From Diphasiastrum complanatum (lineage: Eukaryota; Streptophyta; Lycopodiopsida; Lycopodiales; Lycopodiaceae): a stretch of DNA of 64,000 bases. The translations under genes were made by a program, and so were the position numbers. The notes under the pieces are model-generated. The model worked only from the letters and a program-made list of their open reading frames with translations, searched no databases and had not been told where the DNA came from. This document shows, piece by piece, positions 36,043-47,689 of the stretch (positions within the stretch are counted from its first letter, which is position 1; each line of letters starts with the position of its first letter). Location: the NCBI GenBank assembly GCA_029204225.1, contig CM055106.1, positions 5,000,858 through 5,064,857 on the forward strand, given 5' to 3'.

Positions 36043-36354
36043 CTGCAAGACAAACAGAAACTGACTGAGCTATATCCAATCATCTGCAGTAAACATATCA
36101 GCTATTCCAAGGATCTGGAAATGTATGAGTTTAACAATTTCACTTTGTGTCTAATGACAGGGGTCCAAAAATATGAAAGCCTGGCACCTTGGTTTCTTAA
36201 GAGTTTCACCATATTAAACCAAAAATTTTATCCTGATCATGCTAACAGTGAATGGCCATGAAAAATGGCTTGCAGCTTTCGATAAGAATAATTGTATTGC
36301 TGAGAAAAAAATTTCCACCTAAGAATCAATAACCACTTCAATGAGTCGACCTAC
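36043..36354 (-). other. intron, 312 bp
   Basis: GTAGGTCG at the 5' end and TTGCAG at the 3' end. No embedded feature was seen. Confidence 0.8.
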
Positions 36355-36667
36355 TTTTCTCGTGGTCAAAGCAGCTTGATCCAAAGTCGATAACTTTGAT
36401 CTTGGGCACTGAAGGCTTCTCAAGAAGTATGTTTTCGGGCTTCAAATCACAATGAATGACATGTAACTTTCGCAGGAATTTTAAGCTTGTTAGGATTTGG
36501 CTGGCAAAACTTCTGATTAACATCAAGCTAATCCCTTGGAAGTTATTCCGTTTGATAAGCTCATACAAGCTGATGTAATGTCGTTCGAATGATATACATA
36601 GATGGTTACGAAAGTAGAAACTCTCATAAACTGTTACAACATTATATTCTGCAGATTCTTCTGCAGC
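36355..36667 (-). CDS. DYRK kinase exon (N-lobe end, catalytic loop, DFG)
   Basis: The acceptor is CTTGCAG at 36668. It encodes YNVVTVYESFYFRNHLCISF, SLYELIKRNNFQG, the catalytic loop VIHCDLKPENILL and IKVIDFGSSCF. HCD in place of HRD is a DYRK hallmark. The hinge reads FERHYISLYEL, which departs from the usual FELLS-type hinge of the family and may affect nucleotide-pocket shape. The donor is AAAA|GTAGGT, leaving one base that is completed by the next exon. Confidence 0.95.
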
Positions 36668-37340
36668 CTGCAAGGACCTTCCATAGAAAATCACATTTCA
36701 GATCTTGTATATATGAAAACTGTCATCAGCCACATGCTCGTTACTGAAGATGCACTTTGGCTTAATTCAGGAGAAGAAACTTGCATATTCAGAAGAAAGT
36801 CCTATAGATAGTGGTTATAACCAGCTGTACTGAAGTACCATCCTGGCATCATTTGACAAGTTATACTTGGGGTGTAGATAAGTTACTCTTGCTGAAATTA
36901 TATCCAAAAATGTTTGTAGATTCGAGTTAAAGCAAAAGATGCTACTAGAGCAGACTTCCTTGATAGTCTATAAAGTAAAATCACCTACTGTGCTGGTTCA
37001 GCAATACCAACAAAACGCTTGTGACCCAAAAAATCTTTGTTAGTTTGAATATTCTTGTGCACATAATGACATGACAAAACAATTCATATTTTTGAATATA
37101 CGCAACCTAGAACACCAAATTTCAAATCCTACTGTGCTGGATTTTGAAGATGTTACATGAGTTCAAATTAGATCTCAAAATGTTTTGGATCACAGCACTT
37201 ACCTTTCCATGGAGTACCTTGTACATAGATTTTTGCCATGTTGTGTCTCTGAATGCAAATCACACATATGGCATCAAATCATACACAATAGATAAGATAT
37301 GGCAGCAAATGAAGTTCTCTACCGAGGGACATGCCCTAAA
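36668..37340 (-). other. start of the 17.7-kb kinase intron region (exon-proximal part)
   Basis: The intron spans 36668-54337. This part shows no element or ORF that I can support. Listed fragments fill most of the remainder. Confidence 0.6.
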
Positions 37341-37622
37341 TATCATGAAACGTTTGAGGCTAAAACCCTACAAGCAATAGCAAGAGAGAGATCTCCAAAC
37401 ATCAAAACTATCAAATGATGAGCCTTAGTGGCTTTATATATACTGAAATTGGAGGAAAAATGCAATATTCAAATATTAGGGCCCCAAGGTCTTAGGACTG
37501 TCTAACATCCTACAAAGGGCGCGGCGAATGTCAACGATATCAAATAAGGTGCCGCCACTATAATAATGTACCAGTAAAGCATGTGATGGCTGACATATGG
37601 ACATGTATGTCCATAACACTCT
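37341..37622 (-). repeat. Ty3/gypsy 3' LTR (minus strand)
   Basis: On the minus strand a purine tract (ATCGGGAGAG) is followed by TGTTATGGACATACATG at 37622. The block includes a TATA box (TATATATAAAGCC, about 37433-37445) and resembles the LTR at 42551. The inner end near 37341 is approximate. Confidence 0.65.
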
Positions 37623-38480
37623 CCCGATAAAATTAAGCCCCCAACATCTAGATTGACTGGTGTTGGAGTAGGTACTAGAGTATCTTGGATCGTAGTAGCG
37701 AGAACAAGAGCCTGATTAGCGAGCAAAGGAGTGTCATAGATGACATTAATGGACCCCCAAGTAGCCTCCTCAATGGGGTGACTAACGCACTATACCAAAA
37801 ACTGAGCTTGGCATCCCTGATGACCATGCTAAAGGCGCATCTAGATACCAGCAGGTGAAATTGCAATAGCTTGGGATCCTCTGACAAGTATCATAGATGT
37901 AGTTGGAAGTGATATGTTACAAGATTGACAAGCTATAGAATCTATATTGACCCATACTAGAGTTGAGCAAGTTTTTTAGTAAAAGCCTACAGCCTTGGAC
38001 AAAGAGATGCTTAGCAAAGCTCAAGCAAAGATAGACAAAATTATCCTCTTGAAACTCAACATGGCAACAATGCTTGCCAACACAAGATTTATAACGTTGC
38101 TGAACCTGTTGTAAATGTATAGTAGCCTAGGCAATAATTTCCCATGCATCGAGAGAAAGGAAGCAACTATAACAAGAGAATTATTTGGTGGAGCAAGTAC
38201 ACCTGAGAGTAGAGGAGAGTAGCTTCGTGTCAAAAGGAATGGAGAGACACCTGTGCTGAAGCTCATTGAACTGTTATAACTATATTTAGCGAGGAATAAG
38301 TGCTGATCCCAATCACATCTTGTAAGGGACACAAAACAACATAGATAATACTCAAGAATCCGATTAAGAACCTCTGACTGGCCATCAACAGAAGAGTGGT
38401 AAGTAATTCCCATGAGAACCTAAAGATCTAGAATACGCATTAACTTTGTCAGTGAAGATAGAGTATGGAAAACCATGTAG
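37623..38480 (-). pseudogene. Ty3/gypsy integrase end and chromodomain
   Basis: From right to left: an integrase core piece (FPYSIFTD near 38470), then SSVDGQSEVLNRILEYY with the catalytic Glu region and WDQHLFLAKYSYNSS. After frameshifts comes a chromodomain-like stretch (SFWYSA, then EEATWG-like sequence in another frame, 37740-37840). Chromodomains direct integration to heterochromatin in chromoviruses. Stops and shifts make it a pseudogene. Confidence 0.8.
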
Positions 38481-38559
38481 GAGCATGAAGAACATCTCAG
38501 GACTGTCTTACGGTTACTTAGATAGGAGAAGCTCTTCGCCAAGGAATCCAAATGTGTGT

Positions 38560-39790
38560 TCTTTCAAAAGAGACTAGTTTACCTTGGTCACATTATTTCA
38601 GAATGGATTGGAGATTGACCCTAATAAGGTGCGTAAGGTTTGTGAGTGGCCTATACCCCTAACCATCCGTGATGTAAAGTCCTTTTTTGGGATTTACGTG
38701 TTTTTTTCATCGATTCATCAAGGGATACGCGATAATTACATTACCCTGGACGAATGTCCTTAAAGGGCAAAAAGAACCGGCCGAGAGGGGTCGTAAAGCC
38801 AGATGGTCAAAAATGCTCCAAGAATTTCAGTATGACATTGTTCTGGAAGGGTACATCTAATAGTGTCACGGATGCCTTAAGCCGGATTGGAGAGGGTAAC
38901 CCATTAAGCTTTTTTGAGATCCAATCTAAGTTATATCTGTCCCTAAGAGATTTGTGTAAGACTGATAGGTACTTCGGTTGTATTTGACCAAAAGTCTTGG
39001 CATGTACTTCTAGATCTAGTAATGAATTTGGAATGCAAGATTCCAAGATTTCTCCAGACAAGATATTAAGGGGCTTTTCCATTAGGAATGGGTTACTTTT
39101 CCGGAATGGGAAAGTATGTGTGGCAGAAAATGATGATATTAGGGCCCAAATCCTACATGAATGTCATGACAACCCATGTGCAAGGCATCCTGGCTCGCAA
39201 AGAACGCTTGACCTAATAAAAAGGAGTTTTTATTGGCCAAATATAAAAGGTCAAGTGGAGGCCTATGTTCACAAATGTGGACAATGCCAAGTAAATAAAG
39301 TTGGTTTGTTACTTCCACTGGAAATTCCCGAAAGAAAATAGGAAAGTATTTCCATGGATTTTGTAGTTGGACTTCATCAAACGGGGAAGCAAAATGATGC
39401 TATTTGGGTTATAGTTGACAACTAACCTGAAGACTGGAAAATGTCCTAAGTTATCACCTCAAGATGTTGGGCCCTTTCGTATTGTAAAGAAACTCAATTG
39501 GAACGCCTATCAACTAGACCTTCCTCAGGGAATTAGTGTTCACCCAGTCTTCTACATTAGTCGTTTAAAGGAACAACTTAGTGGAAAGGATGAATTGATT
39601 CTACAAGATAAACTAGTTCAGTTATAGGATCTGACATTCTTTGTACCTTTTGAACCTCGGCCATTGTTGACATATGTCAACGTGGGCTCTAAAACCGGTA
39701 GGTAACTAAGTACTGGAGACGAGGAGACTTGGGAGGAGGAACGAGACCTTAGACTGAGATTCCCAGCATTCCTCCCTTAGAAGGAGAATC
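38560..39790 (+). pseudogene. Ty3/gypsy RNase H end and integrase, plus strand
   Basis: A region near 38575 (YLGHIIS) leads into KGTSNSVTDALSRIGEGN, the end of RNase H. Next is the integrase HHCC zinc finger (ECHDNPCARHPGSQRTLDLI, then YVHKCGQCQVNK, 39160-39300). The central DDE core is deleted. The C-terminal region follows: LSPQDVGPFRIVKKLNWNAY, then VHPVFYISRLKEQL (39440-39600), with the GPF/Y motif. Near 39715 the text DEETWEEERDLRLRFPAF resembles the end of a chromodomain. Confidence 0.85.
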
Positions 39791-39807
39791 TTTTAAGGGG
39801 AAGGGAA

Positions 39808-40134
39808 TGTTAGGGACCCAACCCCTTGGATCCCAAAACCCAACTTGGAACCAAACGTCGGTTGGGCCTATTGACTTGACCAGCACGAAGGGTGGATTTG
39901 GATTGGATCCTTTGACTGGGTGAATCGTTTCGGTTCCATAAGGTGACCGACACTTGGTGGTTTGCGGTTTAGAAATTGTAACAACATGACAAGTGGACAA
40001 TGGGTTCACGACACATGGTAATGTCCACGACACATGGCTATCCAGGTCCACCAATCAAACTCAAGTCAAGGCTCAAGTCCAAAGCCACACCTCAAGTAGG
40101 TGTAGCGTTTATGGGCACCGAGGGGTCCGTAACA
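39808..40134 (+). repeat. Ty3/gypsy 3' LTR
   Basis: The purine tract AAGGGGAAGGGAA precedes TGTTAGGGACCC at 39808, and the block ends GTCCGTAACA at 40134. The TGTTA...TAACA ends are inverted and 327 bp apart. It closes the fragment at 38560-39790. Confidence 0.8.
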
Positions 40135-42540
40135 CTCCTCCCCTCCACCTACCCTAGTGCCCAGACTTTTGTGCGATTTATGCCTATGCTACTCATGCAT
40201 CCACTGGTCCTCACCAAGTGTACTCTGTTAATGAATGTTGTTGTTGGTGTTAGGGCCCTTCTTCGCCAAGATTCTCATGTTATTGCTTATGAGTCTCGTC
40301 GTATATGTTCCTATGAGACACAATATTCTACCCATGAGAAGGTACTATTAGCTATCATTCACGCCCTTACTAAGTGGAGCCATTATCTCCAGCCTTTACC
40401 GTTTGATTTATACACGGATCATCAATCTTTACGATACCTTGAGACTCAAAAGAAGCTTAGCTACAGTTTTTATAGTGTTTTCACTATCAGTTACATTATC
40501 GCCCTGCTAAGAGTAATGCTGGTGCTGATCAATGTTTCATCAAAACGCGTTTCGAACAAAGAAACACGTTTGAAACGCCCCGTTCGAAACTGGCCCGGGA
40601 CCATTTCAAAACGTGTTGATTGTTTTGATTTGCTCCCAACTGCACATGAGACTTGTCCTGATTTCCACTTTGTTTATCATGCTGGTCAGTCTCCTCCTTC
40701 TATTCGCCATCAGGTTTACTCTCTTATTGATCATCGTCTATATCACTATGGCGCTTTATGTGTTCCTAGTCATCCTGATATTTGATCTCGCTTATTGCAT
40801 GATGCTCACTATTCTCGTGTCAGCGGTCATTACGGTTATCAGAAGTCTTTTGCTCGTCTGAAACCTTACTTTTATTGGCCACGCATGAAATTTGAGTAAC
40901 TCGCTCTTATTAGCAGTGTACATTCTGTGCTCGTAATAATTACTCACGATCTAAGCCTGCTAGTCCTCTTCAGCATTGGCCTATACCCACTGCCAGTGGA
41001 CTGATATCTCTATGGAGTTTATTTTAGGCCTACCTCACACACAGGTGACCATGATACGTGTCTCATTGTGGTTGATCATTTTTCGAAACATGCACATTTT
41101 ATTCCAGTTCGCTCTGTCATTATCGCTGAACAGTGCCCACTTATATTCTTATTCAACATTTTTCGTTTTGCGTGTTCTTCCCAGTTCTATTCTCAAAGAC
41201 CGTGATATTTGCTTTACTTCTGGATTTTGGATCGAACTTATGCATATTTTGGATATTAAAACTTTTATGGGGATTGCTTATCACTCTTTTGCTGACGCCA
41301 ATCTGAGGTTCTTAATCGTATTGTTGAAGATTATTTGCGCAATTTTGTTTCACCTTCTGGTCGCGATTGGGATCAACACTTGTATTTTGCAAAATACAGC
41401 TATAACAATTCGGTTATTACAAGCACAAGTGTGTCTCCATTTCTACTAGCTAATAAATATTCTCCACTACTACCAGGTATTCCACCCCCTCCTGAAATTG
41501 TTCCCATTACTTTATCTTCTTTTCTTGCTAACTCTCGTGATTCTATTGTGCAGGCATAACAACATTTGGCACAACATCATTATAAGTCCTTGACTGATCG
41601 TCATAGGTCTTTTTTAGAGTTTGTTGAGGGCCAATCTGTGTATGTTCGTTTGTCTTTTGCACGTCCAGAGTAAGTAAAGTGTCGTTCTCTTATTGAGAAA
41701 TTGTCTGCACGTTACTATGGTCCTTTCTAGATTTTGGACAGACTTAACCCTATTCCTTATCGTTTATAGTTACCTGTTACCACTCGTGCAGGTGACATTT
41801 TTCATGTTAGTTTACGTCGTTCATCTCTTTTTCCCGATGAACCTTGTGATCCTTTGTTTCCTACTGATCTGAACTTTTTCCATTTTTTACCTGCTGCTAT
41901 TTTACAAGTTCAGGTCCTTTTACGTCATCATCATCGTCTTGTCCAATTTTTGGTCCAATGGGACAGTCGTCAAGTTGATGAAGCTACATGGGAGTCTTTC
42001 GATGTTTTGCCCACTCATCTTTATTGCAGAAAGAGGCTCGTTCTCTCCATGCGTTGGTATGCGACATTGGTCCTGACGCCGCACCTTTCTCTATTCTTGC
42101 TGATGCGGTTGTTGTTCCATCTCTGGATATTGTACCTGATTCAACTAACCTTATTCATGTTGCTGCTCTACCTGATGTTGGTGTCTCTACTTATGATGTT
42201 GTGCCATCATCTCTCTTGCTGATCTTTTAGATATTGATGGTCCAGATGCTCCTGCTGCTCCAGCTCTTGATTCTGCATTACTTGTTGATGATGATACCTC
42301 AATTGCCTGCTAACAACCTCAATTACTTACATATCGATCCAGTCTTATCAACTACTAGAATTGAGATTAATAATTCTCTTTGCTTCATGGTACTGAAAGC
42401 GCAACTGTATGGGACTCGGCTATTGGACTGACACCATTGGCACGAAATGTATAACCTAGGGAAGAAAACTACTATACAACGGTACTAAAGTAGCTCTGGT
42501 AGTTAAAATTGTTTAGCCCACATTGAGGACAATGTTTTAG
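40135..42540 (+). pseudogene. Ty3/gypsy RNase H, integrase and chromodomain, plus strand
   Basis: RNase H (VGVRALLRQDSHVIAYESRR, then YTDHQSLRYLE) runs from 40230 to 40480. A CG-rich 80-base insert at about 40535-40618 breaks it. Integrase follows with RVSGHYGYQKSFARLKPYFY, VVDHFSKHAHFIPV, SEVLNRIVEDYLRNFVS and DWDQHLYFAKYSYNNS. The GPF-type region is YYGPF (41720). The chromodomain (VQFLVQWDSRQVDEATWESF) lies at 41940-42000. Many stops and shifts are present. Confidence 0.85.
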
Positions 42541-42840
42541 ACAGGGGGAGTGCTATGGACACGCATTATAGTCCATACCTCTCTACCTTTGATAGTATTA
42601 GTGGACACACTTTATATTACATATGACGGGCCTAGAAATACTATTTTACATGGTTTTCTATTTTTGGCCCTAATTTTCGAATTTCACTTTCCCTCCCAAT
42701 CAATTTGAAGGGAGGTAGGGTTTGTCCACTATAAATAGCCACGAAGGCTGATCAATTGCTAGTTTTGATCATTTGAGTCTTAGGCTTCTTGTAGGGGAGT
42801 TGTGTTATTTTGAAGATCTTAGTTGGAGATCTGCTTGAGC
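42541..42840 (+). repeat. polypurine tract and Ty3/gypsy 3' LTR
   Basis: ACAGGGGGAG at 42541-42550 is a polypurine tract and is followed by TGCTATGGACACGC. The LTR has a TATA box (ACTATAAATAGCC at about 42729-42741). The right end is unclear and runs into the opposite-strand leader repeats near 42840-42895. Confidence 0.65.
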
Positions 42841-42894
42841 TATCGGCGGCCATAGTAGGTTTGAAAAATGATGAGTAAAATAGCTGAAAATAAT

Positions 42895-43240
42895 GGTGAT
42901 GTAGGGCGCTGGACAGCCTCCAATCAATATAAAAGATGGACAGCAAATTGGTGACGAAAAGTGTTGAAAATGATGAGGTAGTTGGGCGCTAAATAGCAGC
43001 TACCAAATCTGCAAAAACAATGAAAATTTGCCGAAAAAATCGACGAAAGTGATGGGTAGTAGGGCACTGAACCGCCACCACCAATTTGCAGAAAAAATGA
43101 TGGAGAAAATTGATGAAAGTGATGGGTGGTAGGGCGCTGGACAGCCACCACCAAATCTGCAAAAAAAATGACGGAGAAAATTGATGAAAGTGATGGGTGG
43201 TAGGGCACTGGACAGCCACCACCAAATCTACAAGAAAGTG
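42895..43240 (-). repeat. 70-77-bp tandem repeats in gypsy leader
   Basis: At least five units begin with GATGGGTGGTAGGGCGCTGG or a close variant (starts near 42895, 42974, 43051, 43121 and 43192). They lie directly inside a minus-strand primer-binding site, so they form the untranslated leader of a gypsy element. A related leader occurs on the plus strand at about 47740-48010. Confidence 0.85.
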
Positions 43241-43251
43241 CTCTGATACCA
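43240..43251 (-). other. primer-binding site
   Basis: The plus strand reads GCTCTGATACCA. It separates the leader repeats from the LTR at 43252. Confidence 0.85.
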
Positions 43252-43645
43252 AGCTACAAGCTAAGATTCACTAGCTATGCTAGAAAGCAGGACTTTAGCT
43301 AGAAAGCAAGAAGAGAGAATGCTGAAGGAGGCTAAAGAGGAGCAATCATCATAAACTGAATAAAGGAATACAATGCTGCCCTATATATATCCTCTCCCTG
43401 AATCAAATAGAGGATTCAAAGAAGGGAGGGAATAGGATTTGGAGGGAAAATAGTGCCCCTTCCCAATAGGAGGATCTCCACTCCAAATCAACGTGACCAA
43501 GTCCTAAAAATATGACCAAATAGGGCCCAAGGCCAGTATATGAATAAAAAGGGCCCTTAGGCCTGCTTATGCATAATAACGAATAAAAGAATGGACGCGG
43601 CGAATGTAATGAGCCAAGTCCATGACTCACAGGAGATAGAATAGA
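43252..43645 (-). repeat. Ty3/gypsy 5' LTR (minus strand)
   Basis: Its inverse complement matches 51838-52190 nearly throughout, including the TATA-like run (CTATATATATCC on the plus strand) and the block GGGCCCTTAGGCCTGCTTAT. Two LTRs of one family therefore lie 8.2 kb apart in opposite orientation, belonging to separate insertions. Confidence 0.85.
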
Positions 43646-43904
43646 ATCCAATGTAGGTCAATCTAGTTCTTATAGGCTAGGACTTCGCTAAAAAATTTGA
43701 AAATTCACATCCAAATCCAAATTCAATATTCAGTATTTGAATCCTAAACTATGGACCCATGGCCCAATGACTCCCTAAATCCCAATTTCATTTTACAACC
43801 TCTCTTACTATGATTTTTTTTTTCTCAGAAATGTTTATGGTTAAAAAAATGAACAAACCTAATTGAGTCTAGCAAATGCTAGACTATTACATTAGAGGAG
43901 GTCC

Positions 43905-44290
43905 TTGAACATACAAATTTGCAATATGGTCTGGGTTGCCAGGTGGCTTCCTTGTTTGGCAAATCCTTCCACTCAACCAAATATTCAAGAATGGTTGTAT
44001 TTCTCAAAATTTTATGCATGTACCAAGGATTTTATCTGGTACAGAAGCTGTTGTTCCTTCCACTCAATCAAATATTCAAGAATGGTTGTAGTTCTCAGAA
44101 TTTTATGCATGTACCAAGGATTTTATCTGGTACAGAAGCTATTGTTGACCTGTAGTAAAGGTGCAGCCTTTGTTCCTGGTGCAGCCTTAGTTTCGAGACA
44201 TGGAATACATTGTGCAGTTTGGTACCCTTAGGAAGCATCAATTTATAAGCCAATTGACAAGAATATAATAGGTCCAAAATATCTTGAAGC
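43905..44290 (-). pseudogene. gypsy integrase C-terminus with duplicated chromodomain
   Basis: From right to left: a GPI/GPY-type motif near 44275, then YKLMLPKGTKLHNVFHVSKL (44160-44230). A chromodomain follows (TTILEYLVEWKDLPNKEATW near 43950-44010). The 91-bp segment encoding the first chromodomain half occurs twice in tandem (43964-44054 and 44055-44145). The second copy shifts frame and adds stops. Confidence 0.8.
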
Positions 44291-44299
44291 TAATTTTGC

Positions 44300-44688
44300 A
44301 ACACATGTAAAATGTGAATTATTTTGAAGGCCTTTTTTACTTTGTTTGTCAAACTTCAAAAAAACTTAATCCTCCGTACATTCTTGTCTTTTTTTTTTGA
44401 GGTCAGCATTTTTCATTTTATCTTGAACTTTGATTAAGCAACTTTTAGAATTTTAAAAATGTGCTTCACTTGGTCAAACATACTATGTAGATTGTGTATG
44501 TAATTGCTTATTAGGGTAGCTGAGTTTGAAATTTTACCTTATGTCCATAAAGAACCTATCTCAAAGATAAATGCTTTGTTAAATTCATCGCATGTCTTTT
44601 GGGTATCATTATAATAATGTAATCGATATTCCTTGGGCCATTTATTTGTCCTTTTTCTTTTCCGGACATTTTTTTGGACCTGAGATGA
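44300..44688. other. unassigned spacer within intron
   Basis: No coding or repeat signal was found apart from poly-T tracts. Confidence 0.5.
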
Positions 44689-44828
44689 ACCTGAAAATAC
44701 TGGAATAAGACCTGAAACTACTGGAATTAGACCTGAAACTACTGAAATTGGACTATGAAACAGACGATTACGATTACAAAGACAGTTTCAAGTCCAATTG
44801 GACTATGAAACAGTCGATTACGATTACA
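44689..44828. repeat. two short tandem repeat arrays
   Basis: Three 21-bp units (ACCTGAAACTACTGGAATTA plus G) span 44689-44751. They lead into a 32-bp segment, ATTGGACTATGAAACAG followed by CGATTACGATTACA, present twice at 44747-44778 and 44797-44828 with one mismatch. Confidence 0.85.
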
Positions 44829-45180
44829 CCTGAAACAAAGACAGCGATTCTGGGCAAACCACAGTTTTTTTTTACAGCGATTTTCAAATCGCGATTCTAG
44901 AATCGGTGGTGCATCTATGGTCTGTGTATTGTAAGTTGTACTATGACATTATTGAATAGCCACTTTTGTCAATTTCTCTTGCTAAAACTTGGACATGAAT
45001 TAAGTAACTCTTTCAAATACTATCTGCCATGTATAAACCTCGTCCTCTTCGGTAGTACTTATCCTGTAAAGGAATAAGGATGCATGTGAGCTACCAGGAA
45101 GGAGTTTAGTACTATGGTCGACTCTCCTAGAGGGGGAAGACCCTCAGGAAGCTGTTATGGGAAAACGCGTCACTAAACTC

Positions 45181-46275
45181 CTATCTAAGTCTTCTAAAGG
45201 TTTCGCCTTCTGGCGAATTTTCTTCTTTTAGATTATTAAGCATTAGTCCAAGTTGCATGTCATAATTTTGTAAATTGCATTCTTCATGATAAGTAAAATC
45301 CTTTATCCAACACATGTATGAATTGCAATCCACAATATTCATGCATTCAACCATTTCTAAAGCAGAAAGCATATAAGGAGAAAAAATATCCACATTTCCA
45401 TTCAATTCAATGAGTAAGTCGTTATGTAAGAACGACAAATTGTGGGTTACATAGTTTTTCATTCCTCTCATAGAACCACTCCTTACCAAGTATTACATCT
45501 ACTTTATCCAGATTCATAATATGAAAGTATGATATATAGGCTTGAATTTGAATCAACAAATGAGGCACTATCCGGTCCCATACTTGGCTTTCCGCTCCCA
45601 TAGCCAGTTTTACATATCGATGATCACTTTGCTTGTTTCCACCTTCAGCCTCTACAACTGTCATCAAATAAAACTGTTACGACTTGGCCACCAACGACCC
45701 CATTCATCCGACTTAGGTCGTGGGGGCCAAAAACTGTTGTAGCAACAATGTTCACAAACAGAATTATTAGCAAAGGAATGATCAATACTTGATATGCTAG
45801 AGTTACTTGGTGTCTTAAAAGAAGCCCCTTTAGCCAGTCTCCTATTCTTAGGGCATTCCTTTGCCATATGACTTGGTTCCATGCAATTGAAGCACAAATT
45901 GTCGCTTCTAGCTTTCGCAAAGGTCTCTTGGTCTATGGTAGAACTGTTCTTCGACTTACTAGGACCCGAAGATACCTCCTTCGCCTTGTCTTTTCCTTTC
46001 TTTGAAAAGAACGGTTTCTGGCCTTTGCTTCGATTTGAACACTAGTCTCAGGCCTTGCCACTATACGAGTATCATTGTATATATGGGCAAAGCGAACCGC
46101 ATCATCGAGGGTAAGAGGCTAGTTCCTCCTAACCTCTAACAGGTAATCCTTAGGCAAACCCAACATGAAATGCAACCTAACCAAAAGAGGGTCTAACCTA
46201 GTTGCAAAACGAGAGTATACCTCTTGAAATTCTTGCAAATACTAATCAAGGGGATGGCTCCCCATGTGTATCGTC
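45181..46275 (-). pseudogene. Ty3/gypsy gag and protease (minus strand)
   Basis: A gag capsid piece (YLQEFQEVYSRFATRLDPLL, then LHFMLGLPKDYL, 46250-46110) leads to a zinc knuckle CFNCMEPSHMAKEC (residue pattern CX2CX4HX4C, about 45895-45850). Then come a linker and the end of the protease (LDKVDVILGKEWFYERNEKL near 45500). Frameshifts separate these parts. No RT follows on this strand; the fragment abuts plus-strand gypsy sequence near 46300. Confidence 0.85.
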
Positions 46276-46299
46276 GCATACTGAAGATAAAATTCGATT

Positions 46300-47640
46300 A
46301 TTGACTATCATGCCTTGAACAAGTTGACCATTCATAACCAGTATCCCATTCCTCGCATGAGTGTTCCCATTCCTCACATGAATGACCTTTTTGAGCTTGG
46401 ACCAGCCAAAATCTTTTCCAAAGTTGACCCTCATTCTGGGTATCACTAGATTAGGATGCACCCTTCTGATGAGTATAAGACTTCCTTTTGTACTCACCTT
46501 GGACTTTATGAGTTTCACGTCCTTCCCTTTGGTGTTACTAATAGTCCCCCTACCTTCCTTAATGTCATGAAATTGTGTCCTTGTTTATTTTGATGATAGC
46601 ACTTCTCTTTCCCAACACGTGTCTCATCTTTCCTTTGTTTTCTTACTACTTATCACTCATCGGTTGTTTGCCACATTGTTTAACTGTTCCTTTGTTGTTC
46701 TTGAGATTGAATTTTTAGGTTTTCTTGTTTGTGAAGTCGTATTCGACTTGACCCTCGAAGGTCTAGGTCATTTGAGATTGGCCTCAGCCTACTGACGTTC
46801 ACCTATAGGTGGCCATCTATAGGAGACATAACTTAGGATGAACATCAAATGTGCTAGGGATACACACTTTATGGAGACATCCCCATATTTCTCCTACAGG
46901 TGGCCACTTTGGGTTTCAGAAGTCTTATGCTCATCTCAAAGGCCATTTCTATTGGACTTCCATAAAGTTTGAGCTTGCTATACTTATCCGTTAGTGTGCC
47001 TTCTGTGCCCGTAACAACTATTCTCATGCAAAGTCCGCTGGCTTACTGCAGAGTTAGCCCATTCCTCATCGCCAATGGACAAATATTTCTACGAACTTCG
47101 TCCTTGGACTTCCCTAGACCTAGGGTGGTCATGACTCATGTATGGTGTTGGTTGATCGGTTCTTGAACCAGACACATTTTCTACCAGTTCACAGCCCTAT
47201 TACACTGGAGCAGTGTGCCAACTTATTCTTATGGTTTTTCCTTCTCTATCCTCTCTGATCAGGATAGTAAGTAGACTTCTATTTTTTGGACGGAGCTTAT
47301 GCACATTTTGGATGTTCAGTTATTCATGGGCACTGCTTACCATTCTACAATTGATGGCCAGCAATCCGAGGTCTTTGAAGATTATCTTTGGCACTTTGTA
47401 TCTCCTTCTAGGAAGGTTTGGGATAGGCATTTATGTTTGGCAGAGTATAGCTATAATACGTTCGTTACTTTCAAACTTGGTGTCTCTCCCCTCTTGCTCG
47501 CTCGTGGTTACCCTCTTGCTCTACCAAGTATTCCGCTTTCACCTAATTATGCACATGTTACAATTGGTTCCTTTTTATCAGGTGCTTGGGCCAATGCACA
47601 CTTACAACACGTTTAGCAGCGTTATCAGACAACTATAGAC
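46300..47640 (+). pseudogene. Ty3/gypsy RT and integrase fragment, plus strand
   Basis: RT motif A is visible (FSKVDPHSGYH, 46405-46440) and keeps its Asp. LYEFHVLPFGVTNSPPTFLN follows, then a shortened FDD box (LVYFDDSTSLSQHVSHL near 46585-46635). The rest of RT and RNase H is missing. Integrase starts at about 46895 (GGHFGFQKSYAHLKGHFYW) and has CAFCARNNYSHAKSAGLL, SVLEPDTF-like decay and YSYNTFVTFKLGVSPLLLAR near 47450-47520. Stops and shifts are frequent. Confidence 0.8.
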
Positions 47641-47689
47641 CACCACTGGTATGAACGGATTCACAAGCTTTAGTATCAATGATGCATAA

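Noticed and set aside
42924-43252. Minus-strand frames of 87-94 codons with repeated PTTHHFHQF text
   Set aside because: They are translations of the noncoding tandem repeats.
42895-43262. Possible CRISPR-like array
   Set aside because: Repeats are contiguous and diverged without unique spacers, and lie in a retroelement leader.
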